Of a stretch of DNA of 64,000 nucleotides, positions 12,773 through 26,200 are shown piece after piece; the stretch's first letter is position 1; every line of letters begins with the position of its first letter. A program made the position numbers and the translations under genes. This DNA comes from Porpolomopsis calyptriformis (lineage: Eukaryota; Basidiomycota; Agaricomycetes; Agaricales; Hygrophoraceae). Location of the stretch: contig OX621172.1 in assembly GCA_951640195.1 (NCBI GenBank), positions 1,612,001-1,676,000 on the forward strand, written 5' to 3'. Under the pieces are notes generated by a model, which was not told where the DNA came from, ran no database searches, and was given only the letters and a program-made list of their open reading frames with translations.

Positions 12773-14879
12773 ATGGCTCTCACCTTCACATCTGCCACTT
12801 TACTCCCTGGACCTTCATGGGATGAGACGATTGTCCCTGCCCTTCGAAAGCGTACATTGCCATCGATCTCCGCTGCACTCGTGCTGATTTTCAAATTATT
12901 CAGGTCTTGAAAGCGAGAGCCGCACCTTGTCCAAGCGCATGTCAGCCATTTCGGCCACCTCTGTTGAAGCATTCTCTGCTCCCTACGTTCTTTCCCCCAC
13001 GGACACCATACCGAGCCCACCCTATACGCCTAAAGCGAGCGCGATCCCACGGCCAAGTATTCACCAAACAAGGGCATCAGCTGATAGTCGGCCTGAATTC
13101 AACGGTCCTTCACGCCCGAATGGGACACCACCTGTAAAGCCTCGGCCTCGCACAAACTCTAATCCGTCTCGGCCAAATCATCGCGCCATCGACGCGAAGC
13201 CACATACAAACGGCGTCGTTGTCGTCCCACCACCAGACTCTCCGCTCTCAACCTCATCATATACTGGCCGCGCGTCGGATATCAAACCAACCCGCATACC
13301 CAAGGTAGCCCTTGGGCGCAACCCGAGTTTGTCTAGTCATAGTCACTTTCCAGCCTCACACCTCAACCCCATTATCCACGAGGGTAGGAATGGATATGGC
13401 TCTTATACACCACCCACACCCGAGCCCCCACCTCATCTTCGGATGTTGGAGGGATCATTGCATTCCAGTCACTCTCATTCCATTGGTTCTATTGGCAGTC
13501 ACCATCTTCCAGGGCTATTACATGAACCCCCACCATTCAAGTCTGGCTCAATATCATCCACTACTCATTCCTGGGATTATTCACAAGAGGACGACGCGGT
13601 GATAGGCCGAACTTCCACGGACTCTGAAGAACGCCCTTTCGAGCACTGGTATCGAGGTGAAGTGTCAAGGAACGGTGGTGTTGGAGAGCTTCGCGTCGGT
13701 AAGCGGCAGGAAATGCTAGATATCGCAAATTATGGGCACAGCATTCGGAAAGTCACTCCGCATTTGCCACCGCGAGGCCTGCCTCCCGCAGATGATACGC
13801 CATGGCGGAGAAAGAGGGCTGACAGTGTTGCCGGCATCGGGGAACGCGAAAGCTTCTACCTGGATGAAGAACGCGCGAAGCAAGTAGCCAGGGTTTTGGA
13901 CGAAGGTCCATTGACGGATTTAGAGGCAGACGAGGATTCAGACTACTCCATGCGGCACGAGGTTATGTCCGCGCGGTCGATATCACGGAGTGAAACACCT
14001 ACTCACCGGCATCCTTCCCCACTTGGACAGAACTTACCGCCGACTCGGATACCATCTCTAGCGCCTTCCCGCCAATCCTCAGAACCTCCCAGAATTCCAT
14101 CATCCATCCCACCCAAACGTGGTTCATCTGAACCTCCATCCTTTCACTCTACCCCCTCACAGCTGCAGGAGCAAACGTCGAAGCGGCGAGCGAAAAGTCC
14201 TACAACGCCAACATCTGCGTCGAAGAGGTCAAAGGCGACAGCATTGTCCATAGCGTCCAAGCGGGCGGCAGAAGACCATAAGAATCGGTTGTCTATCGCG
14301 CATTATCCCTCACCGGAGGACGGGATTGATGTTGTGAACGCGATACCTTCTTGGACGGAACCTATTCCACCTTCTGGTAACTGGGATGAGGTGCGCATTT
14401 CAATACCTCTTTCGATAAAGATTTGTTTTTACCTCGTATTCGGTCTGCAGGTCGTTCTGCCCGTTGTGGCGCGGAAAAGAGGTCTGGAGGGGCAATATGA
14501 AAAGGCGGATGGAAGTTTCCAATTTAGAAAACCATCAGATCCAGTGAAACCAGTGCGTTGGCAGAATGGATCGGTTCAGATGCTTCTGTTACTTAATGCG
14601 TCTCATCAGGCTCCAGGCACATTCCGCTTCGACCCCTCAAAGTATCGAATACCGGCGGCAGAGGACATTCCGATGGACGAATTTGGCCTGCCTCTAGATC
14701 ACAATACGGAAGATGACGAGCCTCGGGACGGAGCTCGGTTACCTGTGCGCACACCATCGCCACCACCGTTTTCACGCTATCGTCCCGACGGCAAAACTGA
14801 CGAAGACACCGAGCGGGGTGGGAGACAGGCCGCGGAGGAGAGGGAGGACGCCGGCTGTTGTAAATGTGTAATTATGTGA
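12773..14879 (+). CDS. large disordered protein with C-terminal CaaX prenylation box
   Basis: The exons 12773-12851, 12904-14390, 14451-14552 and 14610-14879 add up to 645 aa in frame. The long single frame from 12927 reads through two introns and misses exon 1. The protein opens MALTFTSATLLPGPSWDE and then a charged helix-like stretch. The middle 400 residues are Ser/Pro/His-rich and probably disordered. A compact C-terminal part follows (FDPSKYRIPAAEDIPMDEFGLPL). It ends CCKCVIM, a CaaX box with extra nearby cysteines, so farnesylation (X = Met) and perhaps palmitoylation are inferred, implying membrane attachment. I recognise no named domain. Confidence 0.75.
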
Positions 14880-15218
14880 CTTTTTTTAGGGAGACCTCTG
14901 ATTCGCTCATTCGTTCGTTCGCTCTCGTTCGTCTTTATCCCGGTGTGGACCTTTTTTTCCGACTATTCGATCGATCAACGTAGCCCCTTCATTTCTCAAT
15001 TGCTGTTCAAACCTCCGCTTCTCCCCTACCCGCCTCACTCTATGCCTTCTCCCATTGGTTCATTTTCTTTTCATTCGTACACTATAAACCCCTTCAATTC
15101 GGTCAATTTGTATTTTCATTTTTTTTTTTGGTTTTCGACCTGCATAGTCACGTGGTCAGGTCGCGTCTGCAGCGGAGTTTGAAAGAGTTGAACCATTGCT
15201 TTCTCACTTGACCGCCAA
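14880..15218. other. intergenic region before the Aurora kinase gene
   Basis: Pyrimidine-rich sequence with T-runs (for example 15118-15129) and no coding pattern. It contains the 3' end of the CaaX gene and the promoter of the Aurora kinase. Confidence 0.35.
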
Positions 15219-16589
15219 ATGACCTCTGTGAATTCGGTTGTCCGGCAGCTTGCCGCTCTGGACATATCTGCAAAGACGCAAGCATCCACCACTGGCTCAC
15301 GGCCAACGCACATAAAGCAGCCGAGCCAAACGAACGTTTCAAAACTACTGACCAAGTTTGCGGCTCCTCATGGATTCCCGAAATCTATCCAACCCTCCTC
15401 TCTTCGAAACCCCGTACCAAGCCATTCTGTCCCACCGAGCAGACCCCCTTCCCCAGGAAAGGGTGCGACAGAGCCAGGAATCGATATTGGGAAGTATGAC
15501 GGTGGCTTTGAGATGGATGATGAAGTGAGAGGTGAGAAGGTGTATGGTGAGGCGGCCGAAGATCTCGCATTGGATTCCAGTGTTTCTCGGTATATTACAG
15601 GACTTTTTTAAACTGAGCGATCGCTCATGCTATTTGGTTATAGTAAATGCCCTACCCGGGAATGGACCCTCACTTCCTTCGATATCGGCCGCCCGCTGGG
15701 GAAAGGCAAATTCGGTCGGGTATACATGGTGCGGACGAAATCGGAGCCTAAGTACATTCTGGCCCTCAAGTGCCTGTACAAATCAGAAATTGTGCAGTCG
15801 AAAGTCGAGAAGCAGATTAGGCGGGAGATCGAGATCCAGCAAAACCTGCGTCACCCGAACGTGCTCCGATTGTACGGTTTCTTCCACGACGAGAAGCGGA
15901 TATTCCTCATGCTCGAGTTTGCCGGCAAAGGAGAGCTGTACAAGCAATTGTCCAAATACGGGTGTTTCTCAGAAAGGCGAAGCGCGCGATATATTGATCA
16001 GATGGCGGATGCGCTGAGCTATTTGCACGGGAAGCACGTCATACACCGTGATATCAAACCGGAGAATTTGTTGCTGGGGATCAATGGGGAGCTGAAGATT
16101 GGAGATTTTGGGTGGAGCGTGCATGCGCCAGGGAATAGGCGAATGACGCTGTGTGGAACTCTGGATTATTTGCCACCCGAGATGGTGGAAAACAGGGAGC
16201 ACAATGAAAAGGTGGATCATTGGGCACTCGGGGTGTTGACGTATGAATTTCTGATCGGCAGTCCGCCGTTTGAGGATCGGAATAGTGTGGACAGTACGTT
16301 TGTCACATGCTCTGGACATATGTGGAGCTTACTTTCGCATTTGCCAGATACATACCGGCGGATTTCCAGGGTTGATATTCGGTTCCCATCGGCGATGTCG
16401 CCTGACGCGAGGGATTTGATTTCAAAGGTAACTTATTGTGGCTGATAGAAGCGTGTTCGCCCGCTGAATGTGTTGTTACAGCTCTTACAGCACGAGCCAG
16501 AACGAAGACTAGCACTACAGGAGGTTATGAAGCACCCATGGATTGTCAAACACAGACCCAAGGGAGTGGTTAGAGAAATTAGTATATAG
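15219..16589 (+). CDS. Aurora-family mitotic kinase (Ipl1/Ark1)
   Basis: The exons 15219-15589, 15644-16293, 16348-16427 and 16482-16589 give 402 aa. A ~125-residue Ser/Pro-rich N-terminal region precedes the kinase domain. The landmarks are [39 protein letters not shown] and [16 protein letters not shown]. The last two are diagnostic of Aurora kinases, with the activating Thr in the RRxT loop. It ends in HPWIVKHRP. Fungal Aurora acts in the chromosomal passenger complex to correct kinetochore attachment and control cytokinesis. It lies 112 bp upstream of the fzo1 gene on the same strand. Confidence 0.95.
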
Positions 16590-16700
16590 GGTAGCACGTG
16601 ATTTATTCCACGCCACTTCGGAGACAAACATATCCAAATAGGAATTTCTTTTTTTTCGTTGTTTTTTCTCAGAAAAACTTCACGACGAGGACGATAATAA

Positions 16701-19399
16701 ATGGCCCAATCGTACTTTCATGTCAAGACCGCCTCTCGTACAGGGTTAACATCACCCGTCACTGAATCCGCTTTCAATCATTTCAACATCGACAAGCAGT
16801 TCAGAGTTGAAGATATCCAGGAGGCATACATTGACCAGAAGGAACGGTGCGTTGCATGTTTTATTGGTATTAAGCTCAATCTAAGCTGCATTCTAGTTTG
16901 GTCACGGCCATTGACGCGACCAAAGTCATTCTCAGTGACCTTCGCAACTTCAACAAGCGAGACTGGGTCGTAAGGTACCCTCGGCTATGCGAACCACCAG
17001 CGTCCTCAAGCCCATCTAGCGCCGACTGCTGCATCCCACGATCTCTTTCTTTTGCAGATGATCCCAACACTGAAGCCTGCGTTGTCGTGTCGCGACCTCG
17101 GCAGGGCATGCAGCATTCCATCACTCTCGCCTCCTTGGCTGATGTGCAGAGTGACCGAGACACGCCCGAATCGGACAAGACGAGCGGTGATCGGCCGCCC
17201 CCCGTTCTTCCGGCAGCCTTGGACTTGCGCGTCCTCAGCCTGGACCTCCAGCTGGGACCGCACGGATCGTCATCATCGTCCACCCCGGCCTGCTCTCTCG
17301 TCACTCAGCTCGAAAAGGCGTCGATCGCCAACCTCCTCGACGAGCGAATTGGGGCCGCTATCGGTCACATCGAGCGGCTCCGGCTCCGCGTCGAGGATAC
17401 GTCGTCCAAGGTCTTGGTGACCGGCGACCTGAACGCGGGTAAATCGACGTTTGTGAATGCGCTGCTCCGGAGAGAGGTGATGCCTATTGACCAGCAGCCG
17501 TGTACGACCGCCTTCTGCGAGGTACATGATGCCGCGGAGAATGAGGGAAAGGAAGAGGTCCATGTGTTGAAGAATGGGGTGGTGTATGACATCAACGATC
17601 ACTCGACCTTTGTCAGGAAGAGCATCATCGATTTGGAACAGATCATAGCCGAGAACGAGGGCTCTCAGCAGATGTTGAAGCTATATCTTGCTGATACCCG
17701 CGCGCCGTCTGAATCACTCCTTAACAACGGCGTCGTCGACATCTCACTCATCGATGCCCCGGGCCTTAACCGTGACAGCCTCCAGACCACTGCGCTATTC
17801 GCTCGACAGGAAGAAATCGATGTCGTGGTCTTTGTCGTATCCGCCGAAAATCATTTCACCCTCTCTGCCAAAGACTTCCTCTCTAATGCCAGTAAAGAAA
17901 AGGCGTACCTGTTCATCGTCGTCAACAAGTATGATCAAATCAAGAACAAGGAAAAATGCAGGCGACTCGTATTGGAACAGATAGAAATGCTCAGCCCGCA
18001 GACGTACAAGGACGCGGCGGATCTCGTCCACTTTGTAGACTCAGCGTCCGCCCTGCAACCGTTCACGGCCAATCCTGCATTTGACGATCTGGAGTCGTCC
18101 TTGCGTTCGTTTGTGTTGGTCAAGCGGTCGAAATCCAAGTTGCACCCGGTATCCACCTACCTGTCTCACCTGCTTTCCGATGTCGACATACTTGCCAGCG
18201 CGAACGCCATCGGGTCGCATTCGGAACTGGAGCGTGCGAAGGATGACTTGGAGCGGGCTCGGCCGATCTTGGCGAAAATGAGGGACGGACAGGAGTCGTT
18301 GGAGCACGGTTTGGAGTCTATCGAGGAGGAGGGTGTGCGGAAGGTGAGCGTGAGGACGAAGGCTGCTCTGTCGCGCGCATTGGAGCGCGTTGGCCAAGGT
18401 AAACTGGGTGTGGAGGGGGATGGGAGCATCCGGATGCCAACGTATCCGGGATTCCTCGGCGTTTGGGACTACGCGCGAGAGGTGAGGAAAACGTTGGTTC
18501 GGAGCTTGGACTTGGCTGTCAAACTGGCGGAAGAGGACGCTCGGGTGGCGACGAGCAATGGGGTTACGAAGATTGGTGATCTTGGTGACCGGTCTCTCCC
18601 GGAGGGAGTCGAGTGGAAGAAGAGGATATTCATACCCGAGGCGATGTTCCGAACGTGGAAAAAGTCGGGCAAGTCGAAGAGCAGACGGATGTCAAGCTCG
18701 TCATTAGTCGTGAACGGGGGCGTGCACGGCCTAGGGATCGGGTTGGCGCAGAGACCGGATATGCTAGAAACGACGTTCTTTGACTTGTTTGACGTGCGGC
18801 ATCAGTTCTGGGTGCATTTCGGTTCTGGGAAGGATGAGGACGGGGGAAGGGGAGCGGACGATTCGGTTCCGAGTGTGCTCAGCGTGGTGAGCGTCGGGTT
18901 GGGCGCGCTGACGATGGTCGGTGGGCAGGCGATCGGTGCGAGGGCGCTTATCGAGGGCGTGGTGCGGGTGACGGACTTGTTGGCGAATGAGAGTGCGAGG
19001 AAGTGGGCGGGGCCTGTGATCGGTGCGTTTGTGATCGGGTTAGGTGCGTACTTTGTGTTGGAGCTGCCGAGCTCGATCCCGCGGACGGTTGGGCGGAGGA
19101 TTCGGGGGAGTCTGGTCAGGCAGGAGGAGGAGGAGGAGGAGGAGGAGGATAGGGAAGAAGGGTCATCGCATGCGGGTGTGCATGCGGAGAGAATGAGTAG
19201 GGAGACGCGGAAGGTGTTGCGGTTGGCTTCGTGGGATTTGCGGGAGAAGTTCCGGGCTGCGATGGAGGCGAGAGGGAAGGAGGTGAGGGGAGCTGAGGAG
19301 ATGGAAAGGAAGGCTGAATATGCGTATGAATGGTTTTTGGAGGTTCAGAGAAGGACTGGGAATGTTCGAGTCACTGCCAAGCTGGGAGAGACGGAATGA
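16701..19399 (+). CDS. FZO1: mitofusin, dynamin-related outer-membrane GTPase
   Basis: The two exons 16701-16846 and 16897-19399 give 882 aa. The GTPase domain has the P-loop GDLNAGKSTF, switch-region threonines in PCTTAF, DAPG and NKYD. An N-terminal helical bundle precedes it. Two hydrophobic stretches near 18880-18945 and 19006-19065 flank a short hydrophilic turn, the hairpin that anchors Fzo1 in the mitochondrial outer membrane. The C-terminal part is heptad-like and charged, with a run of glutamates near 19125-19150. The role is tethering and fusion of mitochondria. Confidence 0.95.
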
Positions 19400-19531
19400 T
19401 ATTCATGTTCAAAGCTTTATACGAGCAGTCATCCAATTCATGGATCGAGACAAACTCATGGATAAATAACTGAGTGGGGGACTGATAACGTACAAAAAAA
19501 AAGCAACACAGATTTTTTCTTTTCATCAAGT

Positions 19532-20918
19532 TTATTCTAATTGTGCCAAACTTTCCTTGATATACTCCTCGAACAATGCCTAAAAGAAATGTCAAGTGAA
19601 GTCAAGTCAAAAGAGAGGGACGAGGGACCTTATAGTTGGGGTGCCATCTACTCAAGGCGGGCCTGCCCTCTGCGACGTCGGCGGCGGCCCACATAATCTG
19701 GAGCTGGTCGACGACCTTCCTGGTCTGTCCGTCGGGGACGAGTATGTAGAACACGCCCTCGCGGACGGCGTCGAGCATGTAGAGGACGGTCTCGGTCGGT
19801 GTCCACGCGCCGTCAGGTTTGGGGGATGTGATGTCGCCGTCGCCGTCGCCGTTGACGGTTGCGATCGGTGTGAACGTCCATCCGGGCCTAGAGAAATGGA
19901 ATGAGGGGGTGTGATAAAAGAGAGAGAGAGAGGGACGGACATGAAGAGGTGGGCGGTGAGGTTCGTGTGTGGTCGTTGGCGGAGTTCGTGAGCGAGAGAC
20001 TCGGTGAGGGATTTGACGGCGGCTTTGGATGCGTTGTAGGCGGCGTTACCCCTGTATTGGGTGTGAGTGGGCTGCTACGAGTGTGGGTTAGATGGAGAGG
20101 AACGGACGGGACGTTTGTGATCGCCCGCTTGGATCCAGTGTTGATGATCATCGACTGGTTCTCTTGATGGAGCATGCACTGTATGTAATCAATAAAAAAA
20201 TGAGGAGTGAATGATTTTGACACTGACCGGTACGAATGTTTGCTGCACATTGACGACTCTGAAGAGGAATGTGAGGGGGGCAGTCAGATGAAAGAGAGTG
20301 TGTTGACGCGGACCCGAAGAGGTTAACGTCGAGGACTTTTTTCCAGCTGTCAAATCCATCCCAGGAGGTACCGACGGGATTGATCGCCGCGTTATTCATA
20401 AGGACGGCAACCTACATCCAACCGGTCATTCCAAACAGTCGGAATACGACAAGGAGGAGGAGGACGATGATGACGACGACGAGGGTGTTGGATCCGCCTC
20501 ACCTCGCCCCAAGACTCGTACACCCTATCCTTCAGCCTGACGACGTCCTCTGGGCTGGCGACGTCGGTGGGTAAGACCAAGAGGTTCGCGTCGCCGACGA
20601 TACGAACGAGCTCACGCCCCGTCCTCTCCAGTTCCTCCTTATCCACATCAGCAATCGCGACTTTGAGTCCCAGTCTAAACTCGGAACGTAAGTAAAACTC
20701 CAATCAGACATAAGAACGCACTTTGCAAACTCCTCCGCGGCGGCTTTCCCGATTCCCCTGGCGGCACCGGTCACGACCGCGACCCGACCGGCATGAATGA
20801 CCGGATGAAGTGTCCTGTCCACGGGTGACAATATCGACTCTGGCTCGTACGCGACGAATCCAGAGGGTGGCCTTGTGAGTGGAGAGGGACCCCTGCTGAG
20901 CGAGGTCGTGGTTATCAT
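19532..20918 (-). CDS. short-chain dehydrogenase/reductase (SDR)
   Basis: An NAD(P)-dependent oxidoreductase of about 330 aa read from several exons. The cofactor motif is VVTGAARGIGKAAAEEFA, followed by the second-strand region KVAIADVDKEEL. The NNA motif appears as MNNAAINP. The active-site segment is NAAYNASKAAVKSL (YxxxK), with the catalytic Ser probably in INTGSKRAI. The C-terminal exon ends in FEEYIKESLAQLE with the stop at 19532-19534. The N-terminal extension of ~45 residues before the Rossmann fold is unusual for a classical SDR. The substrate cannot be told. Confidence 0.85.
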
Positions 20919-21040
20919 TTAGAGTTATCGGCAAGTTCCGTAGATATATTATGTAACAAAAGGAACAATCATACATTGGGTATGAGGATGGGAAGCATAT
21001 TCGAGAAAAAGAAACCATTCGTTCGTTCATTCAAATTTTT

Positions 21041-23081
21041 TCAAGACGTCGACGTCGGGGTCGGGGTCGGGGTACCTTCCATGCCCATCTTCTTCCTGAC
21101 TGCCTCAAACGTCTTCAACATCTTCCTTCTGGCACCCAACGCGGCGACACCTTTGGCCTCCAAGGCGGTTTCGTCCAGTGTGACCATCTCCTGCCAGTTC
21201 ATGCCCTCAAAGTTGGGGGTGTACTTGTGCAAGCGGAGAGACCGCAGCCAGGCGGGGATGTCATTTAATATGGCCGGATCAAACTCTTCTTCTTTCATGC
21301 CGGCACTGTCCATTCCTCGACTGCCGACGCTACTCGCGCTTTTCAACCCGCCACCTCCAAGCGACCGTGCACTGGGCGGGCCAGCACCACCACCACCACG
21401 CCTAGTCGTATTGTTATTGTTATTGTTATTGACCAGGCCGGCACTGGGAGGTTGCATGCCCATCCACCCGGGTTGCGCGAACCCGCTGGCGGCCATTTGA
21501 GCGGCAAGTAATTGTGCCTCTGGGGATATGCCCATAGCTGCGCTCAGCATGTTCATATTGAACGGGCTCATGGGAGCCAAACCTCCTAAACCGGACATGC
21601 CCATTCCGAGGGTGGGACTGCCGATGAAGCCACCGGGACCGATGCCCATACCAAGACCATTAAGGTTCAAGCCGCCGCCGGTATCATTGTTGGACCCGAA
21701 TCTATTCGGGTTGGGGAGGACAGGGCTTCGAGTCCCGTTCCAGCCTCCGCTAGGACCGCCACCGCCGCCGCCGAGACCACCACCGCCAGTGATATTTCTG
21801 AGGCCAGTCGTTCGTTGAGTGATGAGATTACCGTCGTCTCCGTAAATTTGATGGCCGTTCCCGTTGTCGTTGTTTCCGGAACCTTTTGAGGGGCGACGGT
21901 GAATTTTAGGGTCACCCATGCGAGGCACTCCGGGAGGAGGGGGGGGTTGGGGGGACCATTCGTTCAACTTGGGGGTGGAAGTGTCTGTCGGCTTGTCCTT
22001 TTGGAACATGGGAATGAGCGGGGTATGAACCATGTTCGCCCAACTGTCTCCCACGGCGGGAGAGAGTGCTGCGCCGGAGGGGGGTGCGGTATCGGCGGGC
22101 CTTGGGGAGCCGGAAAATTCGGTGCTCTTCGGACGGGAGGCGACGAGGTCTTGGGGGAGGGTGTTTTGTTCGACGAGCTGGGCGAGTTGAGAAGGGTTAG
22201 TGCCCCAAGCGGAAGACCTGTTGTCGGGGGTGGACGGGGAGGCGAGGACGGGGGCAGAGATGCGGTGGGCGGCATTGCTGGCCTTGAGCTTGGCACGTTG
22301 CTGGGCGAGGGTGGCCGCGGCGTCTTGGTTGGCAGAGTCCGGGGAGAGGAAGTTGGAGGGGTCGGGACGGTTGAAGTTGCGGGTGGTGGGAGAAGAGGGC
22401 AGGTTTGATTTCAAACCGGGAGACTTGAGACTCATGGATAGTAACTTTGCCTCCATTTGAGATTGCATCGAACCTGGTAGAAGTGAGCGAGGGGAAAGAG
22501 AGAGAGAAAGGAGGAGACGGACCACCCATGGCGGGGCTGAGGAGGGCTGTCATGGGGTCTGATCTTGCCATCTGCTGGAGGACGGTGATGAAAAAGCGGA
22601 TCTGAACCTGGGTAGAATGTTGGAGAAGACTGTAAAGAGCGGCTGTGCGCTCTGCTTCTGATAGAACCTTGAACCCTGAGAAGATAAGGTGAGAAAGGGG
22701 GGGTGGTGAAAAAGGAGAGAGGAGGACATTGCTCGATGGCGGAGAGTTCCTCTTTAAAGTTGACGTCGAGAGAGGCAGCCGCCATTTCCTCCTAGAAGAG
22801 GTGAGAGTGGGGAAGAAAAGGAAAGGAAAGGCGTACGAGAGTGGCCTCGTAGTTTTGGAGATTTTCGAACCATTTGTCGAGTGCCTCAGCTGGGGAAGAT
22901 GAGAGAGAGTAAGAATAAAAAACATTGACTGACCCTCTGGTGTTTGAAAGACACCGGCAGAGGCTAATAGCTCAGATGTCGGTCTCGCAGCAGGTGTACC
23001 TTGTGGACGAGGAGAGGGAGGGACACGTGGTGCAGACTGACGAGGTTTAGGGGAATCATTTGAAGGGCTGGCGGTAGTCAT
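21041..23081 (-). CDS. VTS1: SAM-domain RNA-binding protein, Vts1/Smaug type
   Basis: About 600 aa. The start at 23081 (MTTASPSND) is chosen over an upstream in-frame ATG that would add a T-run-encoded hydrophobic stretch. The N-terminal helical part contains [18 protein letters not shown] and [14 protein letters not shown], typical of fungal Vts1. A long Pro/Gly/Asn-rich middle follows, with an Asn run. The C-terminal SAM domain runs from [15 protein letters not shown] to [11 protein letters not shown]. Vts1 binds CNGG-loop hairpins and directs mRNA deadenylation through CCR4-NOT; a Not2 subunit gene occurs elsewhere in this window. A CNGG-recognition role is inferred from the family. Confidence 0.9.
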
Positions 23082-23274
23082 AGAAAAAAACGAAAGAAAA
23101 AGAAAAGAAAATATTAAAAAAAAAAAGAGACCAGCGGACCTGCCGGTCAAAGAGAGAGTCGAGTGTTGGTTGTAAGGTGTTTGAGTAAGGTTTAAGTTTT
23201 TGCGGATATCCGGTTTAAATCACGGGTTTTTTTTATAAAAACGGTACCGTTTCTATCTCTTTTTCAATTCCCCA

Positions 23275-26200
23275 ATGTTTACCGCAGATTCGACTCGCTC
23301 AAACTCTCTCTCTCCGCCTCAGTATAACAAGGTTAAGAACTTACCGGGTTATACTACACCTGTGTTCGAAGGAAAGGAAGAACAGCGTACACTCGTCGAG
23401 GCAGACGTTGCAGCAAAGGTACTTCATTCGACTTTCTCTTGTACCCCGCTTACACCACCCAGGGATTCATCCCCCGTGAACTCGTATCAGGAGAAGTAAA
23501 GTGGTTCTACTCACACCTCGGAATCGACGACACCTACTTCCAGAACGAATCCCGCGAGGTCATCTCAGATCACATCATCGCCCTCTTTGGCGCAAAAATA
23601 CTCGCCTACACAAAGCACGACCTCAACTCGCTCGTCATCGACCTCGAAAAGACCTCAGACAAGGGCGACGGTGCAACTTTCATACACACCAGTCCCCCCG
23701 GTCTAACACGCACAGAGGGGCCAGGCGCACTCTGCGAGTCCAGGATCGACAAGGAGTTCCTCGACAACTCCGCTCCTCACAACGCCTACCGCCTCGAGAC
23801 CTACCGCTCAACCGGATCCATCTCCGCCACTGCTTCACAACAACTCCGCTGCTACTTTGTCACCAAATGCAACTTTCCCCCCTCCCCACCCGTCGTCGTC
23901 GACGGCAGGACAGACATCCGCTCCGTCTCTGACTCTTCCTTTTTAGAAAAGGCCACAGAAAACACACTCGAAATCTACCAAAAAATCATCTGGAACGTCG
24001 AAAGCAGATACGGTCCCGTCATCGAGGTTTTCGAGGTAGAAGGCACAAGGGAGAGGAGACTCGTCATTGGCTACAAAATGGGCGGAACTTCCAGTTTCTT
24101 CAGGTCACTCCCTCTCTCCTCCTTCCTCACCCGACCTCACATCTCTCCAGCGCCTTGTCCAATTTATACCACTACTATTCCCTCTACTCTGCACGGAAAT
24201 ACGTCGGTACGTCCTCCCTCCCTCCCTCCCTCCCATCTAATCATCACCCCAGAGCAATTCTCAAATGGAATCACCATAATCTCCCTCTATCTCAACCCAC
24301 TCCCCAACTCAGACGCCCCCCCAATCGAATCATCCATCTTCCAGGTCATGAAAGAGACTTCCCTCTTGTTCTCTCTTCCAGATAATCCCTTTTTCCTTCC
24401 AGGTACCTCAGGTTCTCGTGGTCACGCCGTACAAGAAGCCACCTATGCCTGTCCGTCCTCCCTCCCTCTCCCTCTCCCTCTCTCACCCCCTTTCAGACTG
24501 TGGTTGGATCTTCGCCCAACACTTCTGCAACCGTCTCGGTTCGGCCTACCTCCAGCTCAGGAACATCCTCGACGAGTCAAATCCAGCTCACGCCGAAGTT
24601 CTCAACGACATCAAAAGGAGATTCCGCGAAGAGACGTTCACTCGCGAATCCATCGCTCAAGTCATACACGCCCATCCAGAATTGGTATCCCCCCCTCCCC
24701 TTCAACTTCTTCTCCCTCTCACCCCCCTCCAGATCCGTCTTTTGTACGTCAACTTTGCCATGAGCCATTACCCGTCGCCGGACGACGCTTCCCAATTGGC
24801 GTAGGCCATACCCTCTCTTCTTTTTTCCATCCCTCACCCTTTCCTAGACCCACATTGTCCTATCAACGCTTGCAGAACACACAGCAGCTCACGGACGAGG
24901 AACTCTATGACAAGATCAGACGTTCCGTCCCAAACAAGCACGAATTACAAGTCCTCGAGAGTTTTCTCATTTTCAACAAGTACCTCCCTTGCCTCTTTCT
25001 TCAATTCCCCCCCGCTCACTCCTCCCAGGCATGTATTAAAGACCAACTTTTATCAACCCACCAAAGTCGCTCTTTCCTTCCGACTCGAACCTGGTTTCTT
25101 ACCCGAAGTCGAATATCCAACCAAACCTTTCGGCATGTTCATCATCATCGGTAAGCCGATTTCCTTCTCCGATACCCCCCTCCTAATCCCCCGGATCTAG
25201 GTAACGAGTTCAGGGGTTTCCATATCCGTTTCAAGGACGTAGCTCGTGGTGGAATTAGGATGGTCATGTCCAACAACAAAGAGTGCGTGTTTTTCCCATT
25301 TGCCGGAACGGAACCCGTCGCCTGACTCTCGCTTAATCAGGAATTACTCTATCAATCAAAGGATGATGTCCGGCTTCTCTTCTTCAGACATGTGCACCGA
25401 TCCCTCACATTCAAATCGTTTAGCTTTGACGAGAATTACGGCTTGGCAGCTACTCAATCATTGAAAAACAAAGATATTCCAGAAGGTGGCGCAAAAGGTA
25501 CCATCTTACCATCGTATGTATCCACTCCACCCTCCCTTTATACTCTCTTCACTCGTCAACCACAGCGTCGGAGCTTCCCCCAGATTGTGTTTTGAAAAAT
25601 ACGTCGACGTAAGTATGGGGCGATAGGGGGAATATCAACTGACTGATCACAATGGTCCAGGCCGTCATCGATCTCCTCATTCCAGGTCAATCTCCCGGCA
25701 TCAAAGAACGTTTAGTGGATTTGTATGGCAAACCGGAGCTTCTTTTCTTTGGCCCCGATGGTAACGGTTTTTTTGTTTTCGAATTGACCATCTCCTTACG
25801 TCATCCATTGTCAGAGGGTACAGCCGACATGATGGACTGGGCCGCACGTGAGTTCCCATCGTTTTATCCCGATGGGTGTATTATATGTTTCTTGTACAGT
25901 CCATGCGCGTGCGCGGGGTGCCGAGACCTGGTGGAAGTCATTCACAACTGGCAAGAGTGCCGAGATGCTAGGGGGCGTACCGCATGACAGGTATGGTATG
26001 ACCTCGTTGTCAGTCAGACAATACGTCCTTGGATTGTACAAGCAACTCGGTCTACGGGAGAAGGATATCACAAAGGTGCAAACCGGTGGACCTGGTGCGG
26101 TTCTTTCCTTTTTTATTGGACTATGACTCATTACCTGGCTAGACGGCGACCTTGGATCTAGTGAGTGAACGTTCTCAATGGCCAAATGCGATCACTGATC

